The notes under the pieces were generated by a model that worked only from the letters and a program-made list of their open reading frames with translations, made no database searches and was not told where the DNA came from. Positions 18,370-25,742 of a stretch of DNA of 64,000 nucleotides are shown piece after piece. Both the position numbers and the translations under genes were made by a program. Source of the DNA: Nitrosopumilus ureiphilus (GTDB taxonomy: Archaea; Thermoproteota; Nitrososphaeria; Nitrososphaerales; Nitrosopumilaceae); NCBI RefSeq assembly GCF_013407185.1, contig NZ_CP026995.1, positions 186,001-250,000 of the forward strand. The letters run 5' to 3'. Positions within the stretch are counted from its first letter, which is position 1; each line of letters begins with the position of its first letter.

Positions 18370-18826
18370 ATAATTGTATCTTGATTCGATTTATTTGGTT
18401 TTCAAAATCAGTCACGTTCTGCTTTAGAATTTTTGCTTCTGATGAATGGGTTTGGTAAAGTTCTTGGTATGAATCATACAAGTCTTGGAACTTTTTTAAA
18501 TCCCGTGATAATGATTCAAGACTGTTAGGATCTGCAAGAAGTTTATCTATTCTCTTCTGTTCTGCTTGTTTGATTGCCATTTCAGCATCTGTGCATCCCT
18601 TTGCTTTGTTATTTCCATATTCCGAATTGGTTTTACTCCAATACCTGTTTACTGCATTTTTTTCTTTAATTTGGTCACATGACATTTTCCTTAGTTCTTC
18701 CATTTCAACTACTGCATTGGGCATTGCTACATTGAACTGATATGCCAAAACCGATGCAAAAATACCAATAACAACAACTAGACAAATGACTGGAATAATC
18801 CAGAATCGAAGAGAACTCTCTTCCAT
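18347..18826 (-). CDS. Single-pass membrane protein with coiled coil
   Basis: The 159-residue product has one N-terminal membrane helix (about 8-30) and then an outer or cytoplasmic part rich in Lys, Glu and Gln. A coiled coil is predicted over about 85-155 (LESLSRDLKKFQDLYDSYQE and beyond). Two Cys (MSCDQ and KGCTD) may pair. The family is not recognised. It stands alone, with its 3' end over the upstream remnant. Confidence 0.65.
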   Translation of the reverse strand: MEESSLRFWIIPVICLVVVIGIFASVLAYQFNVAMPNAVVEMEELRKMSCDQIKEKNAVNRYWSKTNSEYGNNKAKGCTDAEMAIKQAEQKRIDKLLADPNSLESLSRDLKKFQDLYDSYQELYQTHSSEAKILKQNVTDFENQINRIKIQLSQEYGVN

Positions 18827-18925
18827 ATTCGTGGTTTTTAACCCCCTTATTTATTCACTCTAATTTTATATTTCTACTAATGGATAGAAACTATTAAAAG
18901 ATAATATTCGAACTCTGATTATTCA

Positions 18926-19264
18926 ATGAATGGATTTCTTTTTCTAATATCATTACTTGTTTTGAGTACAGGTATTGCATATGCGCAACCATTAGATCAG
19001 ATTCATTCACAAATTACAAGCAATGATGACATCTCTGCTGTAATACAACTTGATTGGAATTATGATGAACTGGTAAAAAAATATGAAATAGGTTGTGTCA
19101 GCTGCATTCCAAACACATCTTATTTTAGCACAGAAACTAGTTTTAATTTGAAAAATGTAACTGCATTTCCAAACAGCTCATACGCAATGCTTTACATCAT
19201 TGCATATGACTCAAATGATGAAATAATTGACGCAAAACAAATACTAGTGGATATTAAAAGCTAG
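18926..19264 (+). CDS. Small exported protein
   Basis: A signal peptide (residues 1-20, cut after YAQ or AYA) is followed by about 90 residues of beta-rich sequence with one Cys pair (GCVSCIPN). No membrane anchor follows. It is 12 bp before a Cys-rich microprotein ORF, so the two could be co-transcribed. The function is unknown. Confidence 0.65.
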   Translation: MNGFLFLISLLVLSTGIAYAQPLDQIHSQITSNDDISAVIQLDWNYDELVKKYEIGCVSCIPNTSYFSTETSFNLKNVTAFPNSSYAMLYIIAYDSNDEIIDAKQILVDIKS

Positions 19265-19276
19265 TAGCTAAAAATC

Positions 19277-19453
19277 ATGATAACTTGCAAGAGCATGTGT
19301 GAGAATCACAAACAAGGCACCAAACAAAGAATCTGTCAGAAGAATGAGAGTTTTTGCAGAAGTTGTGATTATTATTTTAAGGAAAAATTTCTGCATTGTC
19401 CATGCAGTGACATCCGAGTTCGTTATTCTACGCGCTCAAATAAGGGCAATTAG
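19277..19453 (+). CDS. 58-residue multi-Cys microprotein (M-x-TCK type)
   Basis: The ORF begins M-I-T-C-K-S-M-C and contains F-C-R-S-C-D-Y-Y-F and L-H-C-P-C-S-D, eight Cys in all (C4, C8, C20, C27, C30, C41, C43 and none after). The spacing suits one or two zinc sites. A similar opening (MTCKETC) occurs in the broken ORF at 20847, so the family has two members here. I recall such TCK-type small proteins in thaumarchaeal genomes but know no function. Confidence 0.6.
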   Translation: MITCKSMCENHKQGTKQRICQKNESFCRSCDYYFKEKFLHCPCSDIRVRYSTRSNKGN

Positions 19454-19472
19454 AATCTGAAATTATATAACT

Positions 19473-19773
19473 ATGAAAACTAGTTATCTAATTCTAATGA
19501 TTTTTAGTTTAATCTTAGGTAGTTTGTTTGTAATCAATGGAAATGTAGCAGTTATGGTATATTGTATTCCAACATACATCATGGCCAGAACAAAACTGTG
19601 ATGAAATTTGTCAAGAATCAAATGCTGAACATGCAGAAATGATGGAAATCAGTTTGATTAGTTATGATCATCAATGGATTCTGAAAATTATTTTGATAAT
19701 ACTTGTTTTGATTGCAATATCCGTTGGAATAATTGTTGGTATAAAAGTTTGGAAAAAAGACAATGAAATCTAA
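19473..19773 (+). pseudogene. Frameshifted membrane-protein gene
   Basis: The first frame gives a signal-like start (MKTSYLILMIFSLILGSLFV). It stops after about 42 codons. A second frame takes over from about 19555 and reads S-W-P-E-Q-N-C-D-E-I-C-Q, then a membrane helix (WILKIILIILVLIAISVGII) and a Lys-rich tail to TAA 19773. One indel would restore a single-pass protein with an outer Cys pair, so this is most likely a recent pseudogene or a sequencing indel. Confidence 0.5.
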
Positions 19774-19825
19774 ATACAAAGTTCTCATAACCAATTCCCT
19801 TAGAATTTGAACATTTTAACTGACT

Positions 19826-20638
19826 CTATTTTCTTTTTTTGCGTTTTAGATAGTCTGATATTATCTTACTTGCCAATTCATCAGGTAGAATCTCTTTCTT
19901 GTTTGACTCACTTGCTAATTTTTTGGCATTTGTTTTAGATAATTTAAATGAGATATTTTGTTTGATACGTAGAGATTTTGCACGCTTCAAAAGTTTCAGG
20001 TGTGATGATTTTGGAGATTGTGATAGTGCGATAAGATATTTTTTTCGCAAAGCTGATTCCAAACTAGATATTCTTTGAACTATCTTTTCTGCTTTTGCTA
20101 CATTTGGCACAATGAAATACAATCTTGTAATTTCATCTCTTGAAACTAATGAGGGAACCAATAATTTCAGTTTGTCAGGAACCCCTGCAAATCCAAGATA
20201 TTTGTTTAATGTTGATAGTGACATGCCCATTGATTTTGCAGCAGCTGATTTTCCCACCTGTTCTGTCAAAAACTTGCATGCTTCTGCAATCTCTTTATGA
20301 TTCATGTCGTTTCGATGTATGTTTTCAACTACTGATGCAGCCTTTGCATTTTCAAGATCATACTCTGTTTTTTTACTAAGCAGATGAACAGGGATCTTTT
20401 TTGCACCCAATCTTTTCATGGCTGCCAATCTTCTCTGACCTGACATCAGCAAGTACGTGTTTTTATCTTGTTTTTGTACGAGTGGTGGATTTAACAACCC
20501 TTCAGTCTTGATTGACTTTGCAAGCTCTGAAATTCCCTCTCTGTCTAATTTTCTTGCCTGCGCCTCTTTCCATATTTTGATTTGTTTGATTGGAATTTCT
20601 TTTAATCTGTATGAAATAGTCGGTTTGTATCTTGCCAT
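19826..20638 (-). CDS. ParB-like (Spo0J/KorB-type) protein
   Basis: The N-terminal 110 residues form a ParB/sulfiredoxin-type domain: IPIKQIKIWKEAQAR, GLLNPPLV, the GQRRLAAMKRLG box and ENIHRNDMNHKE. A helix-turn-helix follows (GKSAAAKSMGMSLSTLNKYLG), then a basic C-terminal tail. At 270 residues it is normal size for the family, which binds centromere sites and uses CTP. No parA lies beside it. Perfect palindromes 50-100 bp upstream are candidate sites. Confidence 0.82.
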   Translation of the reverse strand: MARYKPTISYRLKEIPIKQIKIWKEAQARKLDREGISELAKSIKTEGLLNPPLVQKQDKNTYLLMSGQRRLAAMKRLGAKKIPVHLLSKKTEYDLENAKAASVVENIHRNDMNHKEIAEACKFLTEQVGKSAAAKSMGMSLSTLNKYLGFAGVPDKLKLLVPSLVSRDEITRLYFIVPNVAKAEKIVQRISSLESALRKKYLIALSQSPKSSHLKLLKRAKSLRIKQNISFKLSKTNAKKLASESNKKEILPDELASKIISDYLKRKKRK

Positions 20639-20690
20639 TGGAATGTATGCAAAGTTCTATCATAAGTAATGTTGGGTTTATTCTAAATTA

Positions 20691-20741
20691 TTTTAACGTT
20701 AATTATTTAAACTAAAATGATTCTAAGAACATATTTCTTAG
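20691..20741. promoter_or_regulatory. Palindromes upstream of the ParB-like gene
   Basis: TTAACGTTAA lies at 20693-20702, and CTAAGAA-CATAT-TTCTTAG at 20723-20741. Both are perfect dyads just upstream of the ParB-like start at 20638. They could be a parS-like site, an operator or a promoter-overlapping hairpin. Neither matches the bacterial parS sequence. Confidence 0.35.
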
Positions 20742-20846
20742 GCTCTAAACAACACAGCTCACAAATATCGAGATTCACTACAAAAAAACTAATTTCACGC
20801 ATTGAGAGTTTAATTCATTAGTGATTAAATTTTTTAAATTTATCAT

Positions 20847-20904
20847 ATGACATGCAAAGAAACATGTATTCGATACAAATCAAAATCAGGCAACAGCCAT
20901 TATG
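20847..20904 (+). pseudogene. 5' fragment of a TCK-type microprotein gene, cut by element B
   Basis: After a strong AT-rich promoter stretch the ORF starts MTCKETCIRYKSKSGNSHYG and then runs straight into element B, where it stops within 13 codons. The opening matches the intact small protein at 19277. Insertion of the mini-element after TTAT probably destroyed the gene. I could not find its 3' half on the other side. Confidence 0.45.
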
Positions 20905-21203
20905 GATGTGAGCGGAAAAACCCAAACCCTTTAGGGTTGGGATGAAAGCGAACACACCACAACTCAAAACAAAACACAATCAAATATTCAAGTACAATAC
21001 ATGTGTAATCAACTGCATGTTAGAGTTAGGCAAATACGGTCGTATCAATAATATGAACATGTGCCATTTGTTACGTAAAGCCGAAAATGGATTGTGTTCA
21101 GACATACTACTGCGGGAACCGCAGGAATGCACGTCTGTGGAGATCAGAAACTCGGTCGTTGAAGCAGGAAGAAGCCAATTGACTTTAGTCATTGGCAAGT
21201 TCA
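20905..21203 (+). mobile_element. TnpB/omega-RNA-derived mini-element, copy B
   Basis: The left part is almost identical to that of copy D at 59031 over about 90 bp, including AAACCCTTTAGGGTTGGGATGA. The right part holds GAAGCAGGAAG, the stem GCCAAT-TGACTTTAGTCA-TTGGC and AAGTTCA, the typical layout at the right end of TnpB elements. Between them one frame reads A-G-T-A-G-M-H-V-C-G-D-Q before a stop, like a TnpB C-terminus. It is a decayed IS605-group derivative. Confidence 0.65.
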
Positions 21204-21221
21204 CGAAATACAAAATAAGCC

Positions 21222-21593
21222 ATGATAAACACAAAATTAAAGAAAATTGCAGGGGTCTTGGCTCATTTTTCCCTAGATCATTCTTCTGCAAAACCAGAAG
21301 CATTTTGTGCACTTGGATTACTGTATTACAAAACAGGAAAGATGAACAGTAAGAGTAGTTGGGAAAGTCTTGATGTTCGCGGAGATTTTGAAATATTAAA
21401 AGAAAACTATGGGATTACCAGAGAACAATTTAGGAAATTATACTCTTGTCCTGCATGTGACAAGTCAGAATTTGGATTAAACGAATTTTTGATACATCTG
21501 AATGACTATCATGATCCAAAGAATCGACTTGAGGGTGTTGTCCCATTTACATTCAAAGAGATTGGACAAATTCTTGAAAAGGAAGGACTGTGA
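21222..21593 (+). CDS. Small zinc-finger-like protein
   Basis: The C-terminal part has C-P-A-C-D-K and H-L-N-D-Y-H, a C-x2-C/H-x3-H zinc site, followed by a short helical end. From ATG 21222 the protein has 123 residues. ATG 21342 would give 83 residues (starting MNSKSSWESLDV) and keeps the zinc site. The first 40 residues lie just after the mini-element, so the shorter start is quite possible. The function is unknown. Confidence 0.55.
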   Translation: MINTKLKKIAGVLAHFSLDHSSAKPEAFCALGLLYYKTGKMNSKSSWESLDVRGDFEILKENYGITREQFRKLYSCPACDKSEFGLNEFLIHLNDYHDPKNRLEGVVPFTFKEIGQILEKEGL

Positions 21594-21614
21594 TTACCAA
21601 GACAGGAATAAGTC

Positions 21615-21866
21615 ATGGATGTAAAATTTCTAAAGCAAACAAGCAGTTATGAGTTTGCCACATTTGAGGAATACAAAATAAACGAAGATCTTGATTTTTG
21701 TTGTTATAGATTACGCATATTGAATTCAGAGTTGCCACTGTGGGACAAAAAATCCGGAAAGTTTTGTTGAGCAGATGCAGTATCACACGATGACGTAGTT
21801 TACTATCCAATTCATTTTTGTCCTTTCTGTGGTGAACGCTTTGAGTATATTGAAACAAAAGACTAG
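21615..21866 (+). pseudogene. Small zinc-ribbon-type gene with an in-frame stop
   Basis: An 84-codon frame reads from MDVKFLKQTSSYEF to FEYIETKD, interrupted at codon 52 by TGA. Sequence after the stop continues sensibly to F-C-P-F-C-G-E-R-F, a zinc-knuckle half. A nonsense mutation is the simplest reading. Selenocysteine is not expected in this lineage, and no start codon rescues the second half. Confidence 0.5.
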
Positions 21867-21879
21867 AATACTTTATGAA
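21862..21879 (+). promoter_or_regulatory. Promoter element related to those at 12919 and 15879
   Basis: ACTAGAATACTTTATGAA differs at two positions from the matching part of the two identical elements (ATCAGAACACTTTATGAA). It lies 26 bp before ATG 21906, the same distance as in the other two cases, making a third member of the set. Confidence 0.45.
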
Positions 21880-21905
21880 CTGCCTGATGCTTGTTTTGCT
21901 GAACG

Positions 21906-22094
21906 ATGAAAAATAATTCTTTGTTAATTGCCTTAATTGTTATTGTAATAGTAGGTGTTCATTGGGCAGATGCATATCATGATGATAGAACTTCTAGAAG
22001 CAGCAGTGATCCAAGAATTACCGCAGTTGAAGATGATGCATTTTTAGAATATGATGGTAACAAGTACCATTCTTTTTTCGCGTACCTTAATTAG
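21906..22094 (+). CDS. Small membrane-anchored or exported protein
   Basis: The 62-residue product has an N-terminal hydrophobic segment (6-20) and a short polar tail rich in Ser, Asp and aromatic residues. It uses the shared promoter element and precedes another small membrane protein by 45 bp. No family is recognised. Confidence 0.5.
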   Translation: MKNNSLLIALIVIVIVGVHWADAYHDDRTSRSSSDPRITAVEDDAFLEYDGNKYHSFFAYLN

Positions 22095-22139
22095 AAGAAT
22101 CAAAAAAGATTCAAATTGATTGAAATTACAATAAATTAA

Positions 22140-22451
22140 ATGAAAACTAAACTTTGGATTTTAGGTGCAACTATCCTTATGTCTTCGGTTGTTTTTTCAT
22201 TTTTTCCTGTGTTCCAAGACTTTCAAGAAGAAAACTATGTGATACCTTCTTTCAGAGGAGAAGATTATCCCAGTTATCAGGATTTAATCATAATGAATGT
22301 GTATATGGAATGTGGTAAATCAGATAATTTCTATGCTCAATTCCCTGCGGATGGCACACAGTATTGTTCAATTGCACAAAATTGGGTTTTTGCATTGTTA
22401 TCTATAGTTACCATAGGTTTCACTACTATGATCGTTGCTACATTTCGTTAG
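22140..22451 (+). CDS. Small two-helix membrane protein
   Basis: The 103-residue product has a signal or membrane helix at 6-24 and a second at about 81-100. The outer loop carries a Cys pair (MECGKS and QYCSIA). It may form an operon with the preceding small gene. The function is unknown. Confidence 0.55.
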   Translation: MKTKLWILGATILMSSVVFSFFPVFQDFQEENYVIPSFRGEDYPSYQDLIIMNVYMECGKSDNFYAQFPADGTQYCSIAQNWVFALLSIVTIGFTTMIVATFR

Positions 22452-22567
22452 AATTTATTTAACTTGATAGATTTTCTAATTATTGCACTACAAAATTAAT
22501 TCTTTTCTAATTTGGCGTTAATCAAAAAATATGATAGTTCTCCATCATAGGTTCTAATTTTTTACAA

Positions 22568-23020
22568 ATGCGAGCGGGAAAGTCCTAACTCTTTAGAGTC
22601 AGGATGAAAGCAAGCACACCACAACATAAAGCAAAGCACAACAATATTGTTAAATCTATCAAAACCATACAACTGCCAATAATGTCCGGTATGGAGATCC
22701 CCTACGTCGCACCGATTCGGTCTTTAGGGAATTGCTTGAACACTCTGGACCTCTTGAAATCCTCCAAAGAGAGGTTGAGAACACCGGCATTTGACATGTC
22801 GTCGTATCATGTTGAGCCACATGGTGTATCTCGATTGCATGCAGAAAGAGATGTGTACAAAGAGAGCACTGATACCCCCAGAATGGCAACGCAGCAGACG
22901 ACTGTGACCATAAAACTCGGCAACCGCTGATCCCTGCAAAACCCGCTCTGATGGCAACAGATGAGGACGGAACCGAATGAAAAGCAGAACCCATTATGCT
23001 TTAGCTAGTGGAGTATGTCA
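22568..23020 (+). mobile_element. TnpB/omega-RNA-derived mini-element, copy C
   Basis: It aligns along its whole length with copy A (13688) at clear but incomplete identity. The left end has the hairpin AACTCTTTAGAGTT; the right end has GAAAAGCAGAACC and a stem CCATT-...-TTTA-...-AGTGG, then GTATGTCA. The stem in both ends differs from copy A yet still pairs, as expected for a conserved RNA or DNA hairpin. It follows TTAC like copy A. Confidence 0.6.
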
Positions 23021-23449
23021 GATTAGGATAAGCAAAAGAAACAATCTGATACATCCAGATTGTTCTTCCTGTTAACTTTATAGCAATTTTTGGCGTTACA
23101 CATGACTCTGAAATTGCCAATTTATTTTGTTATCCAAAAAATTTCCTTGTAAACTGCGTAACATAGAATTTACAGAGTAAATAAGACTTGAAAGGTATGT
23201 CGCAAAGACACACAAGAAAAAATACCGTTTGACTCATAGAGATCATAATTGGTATGCAATCGGAGCTGCATCTGGCTATATTTGATAAAAAATGAAAACT
23301 AGATTTTTGATAATATTGAAATCCTTGTTGTTGTAGGCGGAATATCTGTTTTTGCTATTGATGGTTGTCGAATTCAAAGCCATAATGAAGATACATGATA
23401 CATTTTTGCGACCATAAGTATATTTCTGCAGAAATACTTTATCAGCATT
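23021..23449. other. Gene-free stretch with short coding-like remnants
   Basis: No intact gene is seen. One plus-strand frame near 23,195-23,285 reads R-Y-V-A-K-T-H-K-K-K-Y-R-L-T-H-R-D-H-N-W before a stop, which looks like a degraded basic protein. The rest is AT-rich without visible repeats. Confidence 0.3.
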
Positions 23450-24139
23450 GTGTTTGAGAGTTTAGAAATTTCAACTTTACGAATTCTCTTTTCTGTGTTC
23501 ATGCTTGCTGTGGCATCCATTATTGACATAAAAAATAGAGAGGTTCCAGATATGCTCTGGATTGTATTTGGTGTAGTTGCAGTTGTTATGATTTTTTTTG
23601 AAGACGACATGATTGAAAGTTTAACGCTAATTGCATTTTCGATGATTCTAGCTCCGTTTGTTTTGTTGATATGGCGATTTGGCTTTTTTGGAGGTGCCGA
23701 TGCTCTCTCCTTAATTGTGCTGGCTGGACTTGCCCCTCTTGCTACATTGGACACCAATGTTGTTACTCCTTTTACAACCTTTTCAAATGCAGTACTTTTT
23801 ATGACTTTGTTGGTACCAATAAATCTAGTAAGAAATGTTTTTGCAATGCTTAGTCATGAAAATATTTTTTACGGTTTTAAGGAATCCAAATTCAGAAAGA
23901 TGATTGCAATGTTTTTTGGATTTAGATCAAAAAACCCAAAATTTAGCTTCTCAATTGAGAGAATGGAAGGAAGTCACAAAAAATTTGATTTCTCACTTCA
24001 TCATGCAGATACAGAACCATTTTGCAATTCGCCTAAAACATGGGTTACTCCAGGGGTGCCATTAATTTTGTTCATAACTGTTGGATTTGTAATTCAAATT
24101 CTTTTTGGCGATATTATTTTAGCAATTTTTGGCTTTTAG
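23450..24139 (+). CDS. Preflagellin/prepilin peptidase (A24, FlaK/PibD type)
   Basis: The 229-residue protein has about six membrane helices. The two catalytic Asp of A24 aspartic peptidases are visible: D in IIDIKNREVPD and D in the GxHyD-type box GFFGGADAL. It removes class III signal peptides from archaellin or pilin precursors. No archaellum or pilus genes are in the window, so it acts in trans. A charged C-terminal region between helices 5 and 6 is longer than in typical members. Confidence 0.85.
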   Translation: MFESLEISTLRILFSVFMLAVASIIDIKNREVPDMLWIVFGVVAVVMIFFEDDMIESLTLIAFSMILAPFVLLIWRFGFFGGADALSLIVLAGLAPLATLDTNVVTPFTTFSNAVLFMTLLVPINLVRNVFAMLSHENIFYGFKESKFRKMIAMFFGFRSKNPKFSFSIERMEGSHKKFDFSLHHADTEPFCNSPKTWVTPGVPLILFITVGFVIQILFGDIILAIFGF

Positions 24140-24328
24140 CAAGGTCTTAATTTTCTGAGTGAGATAAATCATGAGCACTTAATTCATATGTTGTTTCTAA
24201 TAATCAATCCTACTCTTTTTCCAATTCAAATATGTGATTTTCATATCATTATACATATTAGGTTTAGCTGGAATTTTGAGAATGATTCTACTAAATTTGA
24301 TAATGTGGTGCTGATGATTTTAGGAATT

Positions 24329-24352
24329 AAAATGGGCCCACTGGGACTCCCT
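24329..24352. repeat. att-like direct repeat of the tRNA-Val 3' end
   Basis: The 24 bp around AAATGGGCCCAC match the sequence over the tRNA-Val 3' end (33355-33378) at 21 positions, in the same orientation. A displaced tRNA end at the far side of an island would look like this. The remainder of 24,140-24,454 shows no gene. Confidence 0.4.
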
Positions 24353-24454
24353 CCATTTTGGGGATGAAAATGGACGCAGTTATTCGAAATCTACCAGACA
24401 AGTAGATCTTTCTGTCTCTAGAAAAGTTTCAACCATGCATAGAATTTAGCTAAT

Positions 24455-25243
24455 CTAGGAAGTATTTTTGAATAGTTTGATGTGACTGTACTCTCCAAAT
24501 GCGTAGAGAATGTATGGCCATATCCACAAAATGTTAACTAGGTGACTAGGATCATAAGTATCCTCAAGTGATGTAAATAGATAAACTGTGTCTGCAGTAA
24601 TATCTAAAATACTGGCAATTAGAATCATCGACCAAAGCAGATTTACCTTTCCACCAAAAAATAAAAAGACTGCAACAAGTGATGGCGCTAAAATTATTCC
24701 ATCTAAAACTGGATAAATTCCATAAAGAACCATTGTTAATCCATCAATCTCTTCATCAACATCTAATGAGATGTATACGCTAGGCAATATCAAGACAAAG
24801 GAAATCAATGAAGCTAAAACAATCATTTTCTTTGTAATCATATTTTTTCTGGACCTAAGATAGAATAGGGCAAATACAAAAAATAACGGATATCCAATAA
24901 TGTAAAAAATATCACTTGTTAATGTAGAGATGTCATCAATGCTGTATTCATAATCATAACTATATGTTAACTCACCAATAAACCAACTAATTATAGCTAA
25001 AGTAAAAAGGAGCCATGCCTTACCATGATTACCTTTCAACTTGTATTTTAGATTGAGAGTAATACCAAGAACAATAACAATGCTTGGTGTAATAATAAAT
25101 CCAAGATCTGTAGGATACCAATTCTCTGTCAGAGGATAGTCTTCTTGGTCAACTATATTTGCAATTAAGTATATGACAATTACTATGGCTAGAGACGCTA
25201 CAAGAAATATTTGCCAATTTTGTTTCTCATATGTTGTTTTCAT
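24455..25243 (-). CDS. Orphan multi-pass membrane sensor module
   Basis: The 262-residue protein has about eight membrane helices and no catalytic domain. It is clearly related to the N-terminal membrane half of the histidine kinase at 38186: both have S-W-F-I-x-E followed after about 20 residues by D-I-F-Y-I, and Y-P-L-F versus Y-P-F-M. It lies 3 bp after the small gene at 25247, in one operon, and downstream of another histidine kinase. It may sense the same cue and pass it to a partner kinase. Confidence 0.7.
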   Translation of the reverse strand: MKTTYEKQNWQIFLVASLAIVIVIYLIANIVDQEDYPLTENWYPTDLGFIITPSIVIVLGITLNLKYKLKGNHGKAWLLFTLAIISWFIGELTYSYDYEYSIDDISTLTSDIFYIIGYPLFFVFALFYLRSRKNMITKKMIVLASLISFVLILPSVYISLDVDEEIDGLTMVLYGIYPVLDGIILAPSLVAVFLFFGGKVNLLWSMILIASILDITADTVYLFTSLEDTYDPSHLVNILWIWPYILYAFGEYSHIKLFKNTS

Positions 25244-25246
25244 GAA

Positions 25247-25534
25247 TTAATTTTCCATTACATAGAGAAAATCTTTGATAATTTTTTCGTCCTTTTCATT
25301 CTCTATGACTGAATATATTGTATCTATGATATCCTTATAGGCATTACCAAATAAATCACACAATACTCTTTTAAGAATATCTGGATGATCTAGAGAATCT
25401 GCCGTCGTAATCCCATGCTCTCCTAATATGGCGGTAACTTTTTGAAATTCTGGATGACCCATTATTATTAGGGCATGCTCTACTGCAACCTCTACTAATT
25501 CACGGCATATTTGGTATTTTTTAGATTCATCCAT
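25247..25534 (-). CDS. Small helical protein in the sensor operon
   Basis: From ATG 25534 the product has 95 residues (MDESKKYQICRELV onward), mostly helical, with a conserved-looking segment LKRVLCDLFGNAYKDIIDTI. A longer start at 25579 adds an unlikely hydrophobic extension. It is 3 bp from the membrane sensor gene. Position between a kinase and a sensor suggests an adaptor in signalling, but this is inference. Confidence 0.6.
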   Translation of the reverse strand: MDESKKYQICRELVEVAVEHALIIMGHPEFQKVTAILGEHGITTADSLDHPDILKRVLCDLFGNAYKDIIDTIYSVIENEKDEKIIKDFLYVMEN

Positions 25535-25685
25535 GAGAAATATGACGATATTGACTAAAATAATGTTTTTACAATTCATATCGGAATTAATGATATTCTA
25601 GAAACCTGCAGAACAACTTGTTTCTAAACATATTCCAATTTAGTATTCGATAAGACTTAAACCACAAATAATAAAATAAGAAGTT

Positions 25686-25704
25686 CATATGGGTCCACGG
25701 GGTT
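25686..25704. repeat. Second tRNA-Val 3'-end-like sequence
   Basis: ATGGGTCCACGGGGTT matches ATGGGCCCACGGGGAT of the tRNA-Val 3' end in all but two positions, same orientation. With the copy at 24329 it may mark a nested or older integration junction. It is too short to exclude chance. Confidence 0.3.
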
Positions 25705-25742
25705 GGGGGTCAAACCATTTTCCGCGTTCAAGTTTTGTGTTT

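Noticed and set aside
20942-21352. Plus-strand ORF of 136 codons over element B
   Set aside because: It starts inside the element hairpin and reads through the right-end scaffold in a frame other than the TnpB-like one, so it is a chance ORF.
21768-21770. In-frame TGA read as selenocysteine
   Set aside because: This lineage is not known for selenoproteins, and no selenocysteine insertion element or partner gene was seen. A nonsense mutation is simpler.
22604-22930. Plus-strand ORF of 108 codons inside mini-element C
   Set aside because: It has an aligned partner in copy A that stops early at a different place, and the sequence tracks the mini-element, not a protein family. It is best read as degraded element sequence.
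13660-24140. CRISPR array in the accessory region
   Set aside because: The repeated hairpins are few, far apart and unevenly spaced, with no cas genes, so they are element ends and not CRISPR repeats.
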